From Nocardioides sp. (GTDB lineage Bacteria > Actinomycetota > Actinomycetes > Propionibacteriales > Nocardioidaceae): DNA of 13,175 bases. The stretch lies in the NCBI GenBank assembly GCA_003519585.1, contig DOWL01000138.1, forward strand, positions 8,985 through 22,159. The letters are read 5' to 3'. Both the position numbers and the translations under genes were made by a program. The notes below the pieces were generated by a model that made no database searches, was not told the DNA's origin, and was given only the letters and a program-made list of their open reading frames with translations. This document shows, one piece after another, positions 1 through 6,851 of the stretch. Each line of letters starts with the position of its first letter. Position 1 is the stretch's first letter.

Positions 1-112
1 GTGTCGGAAGTTGTTGGATGGTTGGCGTGCTCAAGGTGCGTGCATCGCGAGGCGCAGGAACGACGCTCCACCTGTACATCCAGCGAGTTGCGGTAACGGA
101 GCGAGGTTGGTT

Positions 113-205
113 CCGCAGGCTCTTCGACAGCTTGGCGTTGGTCACGCTCTTGGACGCGAGCTCGCGGCTGGTGATCGTGCCCTTGGCGAGGTCCTTGCCC
201 TGGAT
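113..205 (-). pseudogene. Possible remnant of a low-complexity surface or collagen-like protein
   Basis: On the minus strand, bases 205 to 113 translate to a segment containing IQGKDLAKGTITSRELA and SVTNAKLSKSLR. This wording (GKDLAKGTI, SRELASKSV, NAKLSKSL) resembles the short repeated segments found before collagen-like or tail-like regions in many actinobacterial secreted proteins; that resemblance is from memory. The frame is open from the modC stop (260-262) to the window edge, but it has no convincing start or ribosome binding site, and the sequence after SLR loses the pattern. I read it as a broken fragment or the edge of a decayed gene. Nothing else in bases 1-259 looks coding on either strand. 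It could also be a chance open frame in GC-rich DNA. Confidence 0.3.
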
Positions 206-259
206 TGGCTGACCCGATCGGGCGGTTTCGGCCTCGGGCCGCACTGGCGCCCTTGACGC

Positions 260-1315
260 TCAGCGGCCGTAGACCGATACCTCGGTGGCCTTGACGGAGA
301 AGGTGACGCGGAGCCCGGGAGCCAACTCGAGTTCGGCGGCGGCTTGCACGGTCACGTCGGCGTGCAGAGATCCCGCGTGCACCCGGATGGATTCGGCCAT
401 CGGCTCCACCTCGGTCACGGTCACGTCGAAGGTGTTGCGGGGGCTGCCCTCGACCCGGTTGCGATAGACGGCCACGGCACCGGGCCGGAATGTCGCGATC
501 GCCTCCGCGCCCTCGACGGGCGTGTCGCCCTCGGCGTGACCTTGGACGCGCACTCCGTCGGCCGTCTCGACCGCGCCCGCGCGCCACGTGCCGGTGACCA
601 GGTTGAGGCCGGCCAAGCGGGCCGCGAACGGCCTCCGTGGCCGCGTCAGGACGTGGTTGCTGGCGCCTTCCTCGACGACTCGTCCCTGTGACAGAACCAC
701 GACGCGGTCGGCCATCAGGAGCGCGTCGAGGGGATCGTGGGTGACGATGATGGCGGTCTGGTCGGCCAGGACCCGGCGGAGGGTCTGGCGCAGGGCCGGG
801 AGCACGGCGACGTCGAGGGCCGCCATCGGCTCGTCGAGGAGCAGCAACGCGGGCTCGGTCGCCAGCGCTCGCGCGACGGCGACGCGCTGCGCCTGCCCAC
901 CGGACAGCTGGGCGGGGCGACGTTCGGCCAGCTCTCCCACACCGACCTCCTCGAGCCAGCGGTGAGCGCTCTCCCGCGCAGCGGCCTTCCTGATGCCTCG
1001 GCTTCGTGGTCCGAAGGCGACGTTCTCAAGAACGCTCAGGTGCGGGAAGAGCAGCGGCTCCTGGCCCAACAGCGCCGTACGGCGGGCGTGCGGCGGGACG
1101 CTGACCGAGAGGCCCGACGGCGCTGCATCCGTGAGCGTCTCGCCGTCCAGGACCACCCGGCCTCGGTCGGGCACCAGCAGTCCGGCAGCGACGGCAAGTG
1201 CGGTCGACTTGCCGGAACCGTTGGGGCCGAGCAGTGCCAGCGTCTCGCCGGAGGCGACAGCCAAGGCGACATCGACATCGCGGTTCCGCACCGCGCACGA
1301 CAGCTGGAAGCTCAT
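260..1315 (-). CDS. modC: Molybdate ABC transporter ATP-binding protein ModC
   Basis: This is the ATPase that powers molybdate (and usually tungstate) import through ModB. The 351-residue protein has all ABC landmarks: Walker [10 protein letters not shown] at 30-38, Q-loop Gln85, signature LSGGQAQR at 137-144, Walker B LLLLDEP at 157-163 and the switch His193 in VTHDP. Residues from about 290 to the end fit a TOBE/Mop-type oxyanion-binding domain ([16 protein letters not shown] onward), as expected for ModC rather than a generic ABC ATPase. The ATG overlaps the modB stop by 4 bp (ATGA), so the two are very likely translationally coupled. It is the last gene of modABC, with only a possible gene remnant downstream. 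Confidence 0.95.
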   Translation of the reverse strand: MSFQLSCAVRNRDVDVALAVASGETLALLGPNGSGKSTALAVAAGLLVPDRGRVVLDGETLTDAAPSGLSVSVPPHARRTALLGQEPLLFPHLSVLENVAFGPRSRGIRKAAARESAHRWLEEVGVGELAERRPAQLSGGQAQRVAVARALATEPALLLLDEPMAALDVAVLPALRQTLRRVLADQTAIIVTHDPLDALLMADRVVVLSQGRVVEEGASNHVLTRPRRPFAARLAGLNLVTGTWRAGAVETADGVRVQGHAEGDTPVEGAEAIATFRPGAVAVYRNRVEGSPRNTFDVTVTEVEPMAESIRVHAGSLHADVTVQAAAELELAPGLRVTFSVKATEVSVYGR

Positions 1316-2082
1316 AGTGCGCTCCGACTCTGGCGCGCCAGCCCGATCACCAGCACGGCCACGACCACCAGGACCAGAGCGAGCGCGACGGCGGCGTCCG
1401 GGTCGGTCTCCCGTTGCAGGTAGATCTCGAGCGGAAGGGTGCGGGTCCGGCCTTGCAGGCTCCCCGCGAAGGTGATGGTCGCTCCGAACTCACCCAACGA
1501 ACGAGCGAAGGCGAGCACCGCGCCGGACATCAATCCGGGGAGGACGAGCGGCAGGGTGATCCGGCGGAACACCGTGGTGGGCCCCGCGCCCAACGACGCG
1601 GCCACGACCTCGTACCGCTGCCCAGCTGTCCGTAGTGCGCCTTCGAGGGACACGACCAGGAAAGGCAATGCGACGAAGGTCTGCGCCATCACCACGGCCA
1701 CGGTCGTGAACGCGATCTGGATGCCCAGCGCGTCGAGCTCCGAGCCCAGCAACCCGCGCCGGCCGAAGGTGTAGAGCAGTGCCAGCCCGCCCACGACCGG
1801 TGGCAACACCAGTGGCAGGAGGACCAGCGATCGCAGCACGCCCAGGCCCGGAAAGTCGCGTCGTGCCAGCACCAGCGCGAGTGGCACCCCGAACACGACA
1901 CACAGACCGGTGCTGGCTGCCGAGGTCTTCAGGCTCAACCAGAACGCCGCACGCGAACTCTCCGAGGTGATCAGCGTGCCGAAGTTGGGCCAATCGACCC
2001 GAGCCACGATCGCCAGCAGGGGGAGGAGCACGAAGCCCGCCCCGAGGACGGCCGGCACGTAGATCCAACGCGGCAGCCCCAC
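1312..2082 (-). CDS. modB: Molybdate ABC transporter permease ModB
   Basis: This is the inner-membrane channel subunit for molybdate uptake. From the GTG at 2082 it is 256 residues, beginning [17 protein letters not shown] and closely resembling mycobacterial ModB proteins, which also start just before a PRW-Y-PA segment. Several hydrophobic helices are visible ([39 protein letters not shown]). The EAA-type cytoplasmic loop that contacts ModC is [15 protein letters not shown], followed by [12 protein letters not shown] longer frame reaches an ATG at 2205, but its first 30 or so residues would lie inside the end of modA and are Ser/Arg-rich without family likeness, so I chose GTG, with GGAG 11 nt upstream. 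It lies 37 bp after modA and overlaps modC by 4 bp. Confidence 0.92.
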   Translation of the reverse strand: MGLPRWIYVPAVLGAGFVLLPLLAIVARVDWPNFGTLITSESSRAAFWLSLKTSAASTGLCVVFGVPLALVLARRDFPGLGVLRSLVLLPLVLPPVVGGLALLYTFGRRGLLGSELDALGIQIAFTTVAVVMAQTFVALPFLVVSLEGALRTAGQRYEVVAASLGAGPTTVFRRITLPLVLPGLMSGAVLAFARSLGEFGATITFAGSLQGRTRTLPLEIYLQRETDPDAAVALALVLVVVAVLVIGLARQSRSAL

Positions 2083-2119
2083 CTGAGGTGGTGCTCCGCG
2101 AGCGCCGCGCCCGCGGTCG

Positions 2120-2899
2120 TCAGGGCTTGCCGAAGCCTGCTTCTTCCAGGATCGACTGGCCCTGGTCGCCGAGGACGAAGTCGATGAAGTCCTGCGCCAG
2201 GTCACTGTTCTCCGAGTCCTTCAACGCGACGATCGGGTAGGTGTTGACCACCTGGTCGGACTCGGGGAAGGGTACGCCCTCGACCGCGTCGCCTGCCGCC
2301 GTCACGTCGGTCACGTAGACGACGCCGGCGTCGGCCTCCCCCGAGGTCACCTTGCCGAGCACATCGGTGACCGACTGCTCCTCACTGACCGGGCTGATGG
2401 TGACGCCCGTCGCCGCTTCCATCTTCTCGGTCGCGGCACCGCATGGCACCTCGGGAGCGCACACGACGACCTTGAGGTCGGGGTTCGCCAAGTCCGCGAA
2501 CGACGTCACACCGGCCGGGTTGCCGGGCGGTGTCGCAATCTCGAGCGTGTTCGTCGCGAAGTCCTGCGGCTCCCCGTCCTGGAGATCGTCGGCGGTGACC
2601 TTGTCCATGTTCGCTGTGTCTGCCGAGGCGAACACGTCGGCCGGCGCACCTTCCTGGATCTGCGAGACCAGGTCGGAAGAGCCGCCGAAGCTGAACTCGA
2701 CCTTCACGCCATCGTGATCGGCCTCGAAGTCCTTGCCCATCTCGGTGAACGTGGAGGTCAGTGACGCTGCCGCGAACACGGTCAGGGTCGTGTCACCTCC
2801 GCCGTCCCCGTCCGAATTGCCCGAATCGCCGCAGGCCACGAACGCCGCCGCACTCAAAGTCAGCGCGACGAAGAGCCGCACTCCGCCGGTCATTCCCAT
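2120..2899 (-). CDS. modA: Molybdate-binding lipoprotein ModA
   Basis: This is the extracytoplasmic solute-binding protein that captures molybdate and passes it to ModB/ModC. The 259-residue product begins with a signal peptide ([17 protein letters not shown]) ending in a lipobox-like AFVAC, so it is probably a lipid-anchored protein, followed by a Gly/Asp/Ser-rich linker. The mature part opens with [17 protein letters not shown], the typical ModA N-terminus; [14 protein letters not shown] and [11 protein letters not shown] segments are also family hallmarks. The ATG at 2899 is chosen; an ATG at 2893 is equally possible, and neither has a clear Shine-Dalgarno sequence. A TTG at 2929 would run through the upstream palindrome and is rejected. 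It is the first gene of modABC. Confidence 0.94.
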   Translation of the reverse strand: MGMTGGVRLFVALTLSAAAFVACGDSGNSDGDGGGDTTLTVFAAASLTSTFTEMGKDFEADHDGVKVEFSFGGSSDLVSQIQEGAPADVFASADTANMDKVTADDLQDGEPQDFATNTLEIATPPGNPAGVTSFADLANPDLKVVVCAPEVPCGAATEKMEAATGVTISPVSEEQSVTDVLGKVTSGEADAGVVYVTDVTAAGDAVEGVPFPESDQVVNTYPIVALKDSENSDLAQDFIDFVLGDQGQSILEEAGFGKP

Positions 2900-2920
2900 G
2901 ACGTCGATACAATCACAATA

Positions 2921-2937
2921 CCTATGCAATGCCTAGG
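2921..2937 (-). promoter_or_regulatory. Candidate operator upstream of modA
   Basis: On the minus strand the 17 bases read CCTAGGCATTGCATAGG, an inverted repeat of two 8-base arms around one central base with one mismatch per arm. It ends directly before TATTGT, a possible -10 element about 20 bases above the modA ATG. The palindrome would therefore fill the spacer of a promoter, a common position for a repressor site. The -35 hexamer would be weak. The regulator is not in the window; a ModE-like or TOBE-domain molybdate sensor would be a natural guess. Confidence 0.4.
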
Positions 2938-3016
2938 TAGACCGCTGTCAGGCACCGCCGTACACGCCCGTCGGCCTCGAGCTTGCGGGCCGACCCCACG
3001 TCCTGGCTGACACGCC

Positions 3017-3973
3017 CTAGCCTCGGTTCGACGGCTTGGCGCGCGCCTGGGGTCGCGCACCTGGGTCTGCGTGAGGTTCGCGGAGCGCGATGACAACGGT
3101 CGACAGCACGATGACCGTGGCGCCGGCCCATTGCCGTGGGTCGAGTCGATCACCGGTCAGGTAACCGGCGGCCACTCCGAACGCGGGGATGAGGGTCAAG
3201 AACGCCCCCGCGTACGACGCAGGGACCTGCCGGAGTCCCGCGAGGTAGAAGGTGAAGCCAAGGCCGTAGTACAGGACACCGGATGTACCCGCAGCCAACC
3301 AGACCCCGGGAGACGCCAGGCCGTCCGCGTCCCATCCGGTGCCGCCGAGCAGAGCGACGACTGTCGCGAGGACAACGGCGAACGCCAGGGCCGCGACCTG
3401 CTGCGCGAGCACGACCATCGACGAGGAGTCGTCGAGCAACAGCACTCGGGTGAGCACGGTGTAGACGGCGCAGAAGCCGATCGAGACCACCGTGAGCGTG
3501 ATGCCTCGCACGTCGCCGGTGGCACCTGGTTGATAGACCACCAGAAGTGCGCCGGTGACCGCGAAGCCGAGGGAGACCGCGAGTCCGAGTGGGATGTGCT
3601 CGCGGAGCACGAGTGCCGCGAGCAGCACGATGGCCACAGGTTCGAGTGCCCACAGCAGGACGGACATGCTGGCGGAGATGGTGGTGAGCCCGACGAGGCC
3701 GAGTGCGTAGGCGATGCCGGGGTTGATGACTCCGAGCACGCTCAGCCGTCGCATCGGGGGAGTCCAGGAGAACGTCTGGCGGCGCATCAGCGCGAGGACG
3801 AGCAAGAAGGCCCAACTCGCGGTCAGTTGCATGGGTAGCAGGGTGAGGGGCGCGACATCGTCGACGGCCTGCTTGGACGCGACGGTGCCGAGTCCCCAGC
3901 AGGCGGCCGCGGTGATGAGCGAGGCCACGGCGATGGGTGGCACGGAACGGCGGGGGGTGGTTCGAGGAGGCAT
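3017..3973 (-). CDS. EamA/DMT-family permease
   Basis: This 318-residue membrane protein has the two-fold repeat of the drug/metabolite transporter (EamA) family. The first half begins IAVASLITAAACWGLGTVASKQAV and the second half starts near RGITLTVVSIGFCAVYTVLTR; about ten hydrophobic helices are visible. The end is basic (ARPQARAKPSNRG). The ATG at 3973 has GGAG seven bases upstream. It lies 67 bp after the cysteine-rich small ORF, on the same strand as the flavoprotein and MFS genes, so it may be the last gene of that operon, although a GGCGCC hairpin (4016-4033) lies between. DMT proteins export amino acids, nucleosides or drugs; the substrate here cannot be read from sequence. Confidence 0.88.
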   Translation of the reverse strand: MPPRTTPRRSVPPIAVASLITAAACWGLGTVASKQAVDDVAPLTLLPMQLTASWAFLLVLALMRRQTFSWTPPMRRLSVLGVINPGIAYALGLVGLTTISASMSVLLWALEPVAIVLLAALVLREHIPLGLAVSLGFAVTGALLVVYQPGATGDVRGITLTVVSIGFCAVYTVLTRVLLLDDSSSMVVLAQQVAALAFAVVLATVVALLGGTGWDADGLASPGVWLAAGTSGVLYYGLGFTFYLAGLRQVPASYAGAFLTLIPAFGVAAGYLTGDRLDPRQWAGATVIVLSTVVIALREPHADPGARPQARAKPSNRG

Positions 3974-4015
3974 GACCAGACTCCGGTCGAGGTCGAGAGG
4001 GCAGGACTGAGCGAC

Positions 4016-4033
4016 GGCGCCGCGTGGGGCGCC
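4016..4033. terminator. Weak hairpin between the small ORF and the EamA gene
   Basis: GGCGCC, six bases (GCGTGG), then GGCGCC form a perfect 6-bp stem starting 8 bases after the small-ORF stop. There is no T-run on either strand, so if it acts it may only attenuate or protect the transcript. Chance is plausible in DNA this GC-rich. Confidence 0.25.
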
Positions 4034-4040
4034 AGCGGCG

Positions 4041-4148
4041 TCAGTTCGCCGGGTCCTCGGCCTCGCAGCAGTCGTAGCCGGGAAGTCGGCAGGGCTTCGC
4101 CGGTCGACGCGAGCAGACCTCGCCGCCCGCGGGAGACACGGCGCTCAT
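4041..4148 (-). CDS. Cysteine-rich 35-residue peptide coupled to the MFS gene
   Basis: A short frame encodes MSAVSPAGGEVC, then Cys20 in KPCRLPGY, then a vicinal pair Cys27-Cys28 (GYDCCEAEDPAN, C-terminus). Its ATG overlaps the stop of the MFS gene as ATGA, the arrangement seen at modB/modC, which argues for coupled translation. About 30 of 35 codons end in G or C, matching the neighbours. The product is soluble, with the spacing CX7CX6CC. I do not recognise a family. Four cysteines in a peptide encoded beside arsenic genes suggest thiol binding of As(III), perhaps as a chaperone or sink for the adjacent permease; this is inference. It could also be a chance frame, but the overlap and the cysteine content make that less likely. 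Confidence 0.55.
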   Translation of the reverse strand: MSAVSPAGGEVCSRRPAKPCRLPGYDCCEAEDPAN

Positions 4149-5389
4149 CGCGGGCCGTTCGGGGCGGGCACCGGCTCCGCGGCGGGGTCGTGTGGACGGA
4201 CGAGGGCGGTCGCGCCGAGACAGCCGAGGGCCAGAACGACGAACGCGGCGGCGTATCCACCAACTGCGGACGCGAGGAGGGTCCCGACCCACGGGGCGAA
4301 GGCGGCTGCGGCCATGACCGCGCCGGAAAGGATGCCGTTGCGCGCCCCGAAATCATGGGTTCCCCAGCGGTCACTGACCGCGGTGGCCTGGATGAGGGTG
4401 AAGATGCCGCGGGCCGTCCCCGCTGCGAAGGACAGGGCGCAGACGACGAGCACCGGTTGGTGGACGACCGCCAACGCCAGCGTCGTGAGGCTGGCCGCCC
4501 CCAAGGTGCCCACCGTACGGACCCGGGCGGAGTACCGGATGAGGACCGGCCTGTAGAACAGCCGGCCGACCACCTGGCCGGCGCCCCCGATGCCGAGTGC
4601 CACCGCGGCTTCGGTGGTGGTGAGCCCGTGCTGGATAAGCAGCGGGACGAGGTTCACCACGACGGCGTACACGCAGAACCCGCCGAGCGTCATCGCCGCC
4701 ACGAGCAGCACGAACTCCGGCTGGTGTACGACGCGGCGCCGCGCGGGGTCGTGGAGCACGGACCCGGCGAGGTGGCCGGTGAGCGGCGTCCAGGAAGCGG
4801 CGAGCCCGAGCCAATGGAGCGGGATGGTGCCGACAAGCACCACCGCCAGGCAGACGTACGTCGTGCGCCAACTCACGTGGTCGACCAGTACCGCGGTGAT
4901 CGGCGCGAAGACAGTGGAGGCCAGTCCCGCGACGAGTGTGACCGCGGTGAGCGCCTTGACCCACTGGTCGCCGGCCCAGCCGGTAACGGCTGCGAACGCC
5001 GGTGCGTAGAGGGTGCCGGACATGGCCACCCCGGCGAGGAGCCAGGCCAGCAGGAAGCTGGGGAGATTGGGCGCGGCAGCGATGAGCACGACCGCGACGA
5101 CGCCGAGGCAGGACCCAGCCGTCATCACCGAGCGGGGGCCGTGGGAGTCGATGCGCCGGCCGACCCACAGCCCGGCGGCCGCCGCGACCAACTGGGCGGC
5201 AGTGAAGCAGGCCACCAGCCACGTCAGCGACCAGTCCTCGGTGTCGCGAATCGTGGTGCTGAGGACCGGGAACGCGTAGAAGAGGATGCCCCAGGAGATG
5301 ATCTCGGTCGCGCACAGGACAGCGACGACCCCGCGCAGCTGTCCGGCGGGGAGGCCGGGGGGCGTCGTCCGCGCGATGTCGGACGTCAC
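4145..5389 (-). CDS. MFS efflux permease of the arsenic operon
   Basis: This is a 414-residue Major Facilitator Superfamily transporter with about 12 hydrophobic segments. A motif-A-like loop GRRIDSHGPR lies at 77-86, and the second half begins after the central charged region HDPARRRVVHQPEF. The GTG at 5389 lies 22 bp after the flavoprotein stop, with a purine-rich GGTGG just before it; a longer frame to 5515 would run into the flavoprotein gene and is Ser/Ala/Arg-rich without family likeness. A GTG at 5407 is an alternative. Placement between the ArsO-like gene and the cysteine-rich peptide suggests that it exports an arsenic-containing or acetylated/oxidised product. It does not look like ArsB or Acr3. 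The specific substrate is unknown. Confidence 0.88.
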   Translation of the reverse strand: MTSDIARTTPPGLPAGQLRGVVAVLCATEIISWGILFYAFPVLSTTIRDTEDWSLTWLVACFTAAQLVAAAAGLWVGRRIDSHGPRSVMTAGSCLGVVAVVLIAAAPNLPSFLLAWLLAGVAMSGTLYAPAFAAVTGWAGDQWVKALTAVTLVAGLASTVFAPITAVLVDHVSWRTTYVCLAVVLVGTIPLHWLGLAASWTPLTGHLAGSVLHDPARRRVVHQPEFVLLVAAMTLGGFCVYAVVVNLVPLLIQHGLTTTEAAVALGIGGAGQVVGRLFYRPVLIRYSARVRTVGTLGAASLTTLALAVVHQPVLVVCALSFAAGTARGIFTLIQATAVSDRWGTHDFGARNGILSGAVMAAAAFAPWVGTLLASAVGGYAAAFVVLALGCLGATALVRPHDPAAEPVPAPNGPR

Positions 5390-5411
5390 GCGACCACCCG
5401 ACCCCACCGCA

Positions 5412-6749
5412 CTAGCCGCGCGCTGTTCCGAGCCCGCCGATGCTGATGAGTTCCGGCGTCGGCGCGCAGCATCCGCCGCTCTCGACGGTGTCGTCGAAGA
5501 CCCCGGACCCACCACAGACCCCAGTCTCGGGGAGGACCAGTTCGACCCGGTCGGCGGCCGCGTGGTCCCCGGCGATCGCGGCCACGACCGACCGCGCCTG
5601 CTCGCAGCCGGTCAGGGTCAGGAACGACGGCGCGCGGCCATAGGACTTCATGCCCACGAGGTAGAAGCCCGGCTCCGGCTGCGCGAGCACCTTCGCGCCG
5701 TGCGGCTCGACGCTCCCGCACGAGTGGACATTGGGGTCGATCATCGGCGCTAGCTCGCGCGGGGCCTGGAGCACTGGGTCGAGGTCGAGGCGAATCTCGC
5801 TGAGGTGGTCGAGGTCGGGCCGGAACCCGGTCACGGCGATGATCTCGTCGACGTCGGCCACGACCTGCCCGTCGAACGCGGACACCGACAGGCGACCGTC
5901 GGGCTGCGCCTCGACCGACGCCGCCCGGAAGGAGGCGATCGGGGTGACGGTGCTGCTGGCTGCGGCTTCCTCGGCGGACCTGCCCAGCGCGCCACGCGCC
6001 TGGAGTTGGTCGTTGTCGCCACCGCCGAACGCGTTGCTCGCGCTGGGTCGCCGGAGCAGCCAACTGACCCGGGTGCCGGGGGCCGTCTCTGCGAGCTTCG
6101 CCAACTCGATCAGCGTGTTCTGCGCCGAGGCACCCGTGCCGGCGACGACCACGTGCTTGCCGGCGTACCGAGCCCGGCCCTCGTTGCTGCGCAGATCGGG
6201 GATCCGGTAGCTGATCCGATCGGCGTACTCGGTCTCCCCGAGCGCCGGGAGGCCGTCACCGCCGAGCGGGTTCGGACCACCCCAGGTGCCCGAGGCGTCG
6301 ATGACGGCGGCAGCGGTGACCCGGACCAGCCCCTCGGGCGTCTGGACCTGCAGGACGAGCGGCTCGGTGTCTCGGCCCGCGTCGACCAGGCGGTCGCGGC
6401 CTGCGCGGGCCACGCCGATCACACGGTGCAGGTAGCGGACGTCGACCTCGGGCGTCGCCTGGAGTGCATCGGCCAGAGGCTGGAGGTACGCGTCGACCCA
6501 CTCGTCGCCAGTGGGATAGCGGGTGGCTGCCGGCGAGTCCCACCCGGCTCGATCGAGCAGTTCGGTGGCCGCGCCGTCGGTCAACTCGGACCACGGCGAG
6601 AAGAGTCGGACGTGACCCCATTGGCGGATCGCGGAACCAGCCACCGGCCCAGCCTCGAGGACGATCGTGGCCAACCCTCGAGCCTGGGCGTGGGCTGCCG
6701 CGGCCAGGCCGATGGGTCCGGCACCGATGATCGCGACGGGGTGGTTCAT
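5412..6749 (-). CDS. ArsO-like FAD/NAD(P)-binding flavoprotein with a cysteine-rich tail
   Basis: This 445-residue flavoprotein has an N-terminal FAD fold (VAIIGAGPIGLAAAA, 6-20), a second dinucleotide fold for NAD(P)H (VVVAGTGASAQNT, 200-212) and the IIAVTGFRPD motif (303-312) of flavin monooxygenase/disulfide-reductase relatives. Flavoproteins of this sort accompany arsR in actinobacterial ars clusters (often called ArsO), but the reaction is not firmly known. It lacks the CxxC or CxxxxC redox motif of thioredoxin reductases. Cysteines sit at 344, 382, 412 and as a pair at 427-428 (ESGGCCAPTPE) in the C-terminal tail, which could bind As(III). The ATG at 6749 has AAGGAG five bases upstream (6760-6755), so an ATG-like extension to 6785 is rejected. 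It is the first gene of the leftward operon, divergent from the ArsR-GNAT gene. Confidence 0.88.
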   Translation of the reverse strand: MNHPVAIIGAGPIGLAAAAHAQARGLATIVLEAGPVAGSAIRQWGHVRLFSPWSELTDGAATELLDRAGWDSPAATRYPTGDEWVDAYLQPLADALQATPEVDVRYLHRVIGVARAGRDRLVDAGRDTEPLVLQVQTPEGLVRVTAAAVIDASGTWGGPNPLGGDGLPALGETEYADRISYRIPDLRSNEGRARYAGKHVVVAGTGASAQNTLIELAKLAETAPGTRVSWLLRRPSASNAFGGGDNDQLQARGALGRSAEEAAASSTVTPIASFRAASVEAQPDGRLSVSAFDGQVVADVDEIIAVTGFRPDLDHLSEIRLDLDPVLQAPRELAPMIDPNVHSCGSVEPHGAKVLAQPEPGFYLVGMKSYGRAPSFLTLTGCEQARSVVAAIAGDHAAADRVELVLPETGVCGGSGVFDDTVESGGCCAPTPELISIGGLGTARG

Positions 6750-6762
6750 GCCTACTCCTTGC

Positions 6763-6778
6763 ATCGATGAACGTCGAT
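6763..6778. promoter_or_regulatory. ArsR operator copy 1 (ATCGA-N6-TCGAT)
   Basis: ATCGATGAACGTCGAT: perfect 5-base inverted arms around six bases. It sits two bases above the AAGGAG ribosome binding site of the ArsO-like gene and a few bases into its predicted transcript, where a bound repressor would block early elongation. Confidence 0.6.
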
Positions 6779-6793
6779 ATGTCACGTGATCGG

Positions 6794-6822
6794 ACTATAT
6801 CGATACGCGTCGATGAATGCAA
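6794..6822 (-). promoter_or_regulatory. Promoter of the leftward ArsO-like operon
   Basis: Read on the minus strand, TTGCAT (6822-6817) is followed by a 17-base spacer and TATAGT (6799-6794), a good sigma-70-type promoter. The expected start near 6787 gives a leader of about 38 bases with an AAGGAG site. Operator copy 2 lies within the spacer, touching the -10 element, so repressor and polymerase should exclude each other. Confidence 0.6.
6799..6814. promoter_or_regulatory. ArsR operator copy 2 (ATCGA-N6-TCGAT)
   Basis: ATCGATACGCGTCGAT repeats the same inverted arms; its first base is shared with the -10 of the leftward promoter. Its centre lies 36 bp from copy 1 and 26 bp from copy 3. Confidence 0.62.
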
Positions 6823-6824
6823 TC

Positions 6825-6840
6825 ATCGATGCAGATCGAT
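6825..6840. promoter_or_regulatory. ArsR operator copy 3 (ATCGA-N6-TCGAT)
   Basis: ATCGATGCAGATCGAT has the same arms and overlaps the first base of the TATGAT -10 box of the ArsR-GNAT gene, placing autorepression directly at that promoter. Flanking bases CATCGATG and CGATATG are also shared with copy 1. Confidence 0.62.
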
Positions 6841-6851
6841 ATGATCTTTCC
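6840..6851 (+). promoter_or_regulatory. -10 box for a leaderless ArsR-GNAT transcript
   Basis: TATGAT (6840-6845) is followed by six bases and the ATG at 6852, so transcription should begin at or next to the start codon. No Shine-Dalgarno sequence precedes the ATG, which fits leaderless translation, common in actinobacteria. The matching -35 (6817-6822 on this strand, ATGCAA) is poor. Confidence 0.45.

Noticed and set aside
2083..2205. N-terminal extension of ModB to an ATG at 2205
   Set aside because: It would overlap modA by 86 bp and encodes a Ser/Arg-rich stretch unlike ModB; the GTG at 2082 gives the family's normal start.
260..2899. Idea that molybdate uptake here feeds an arsenite oxidase (a molybdoenzyme)
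   Set aside because: No aioA/aioB or other molybdoenzyme gene lies in the window, so adjacency alone does not support the link.
4190..5446. 418-residue plus-strand open frame opposite the MFS gene
   Set aside because: Its Arg/Gly/Asp/His-rich composition is that of an antisense shadow; the opposite strand encodes a clear MFS transporter.
5805..6770. 321-residue plus-strand open frame opposite the flavoprotein gene
   Set aside because: Shadow of the flavoprotein, which has both dinucleotide-binding motifs and a strong ribosome binding site on the minus strand.
6786..6851. Upstream start for the ArsR-GNAT protein at 6786
   Set aside because: This segment contains operators 2 and 3 and the -10 element; the added residues have no likeness to ArsR proteins.
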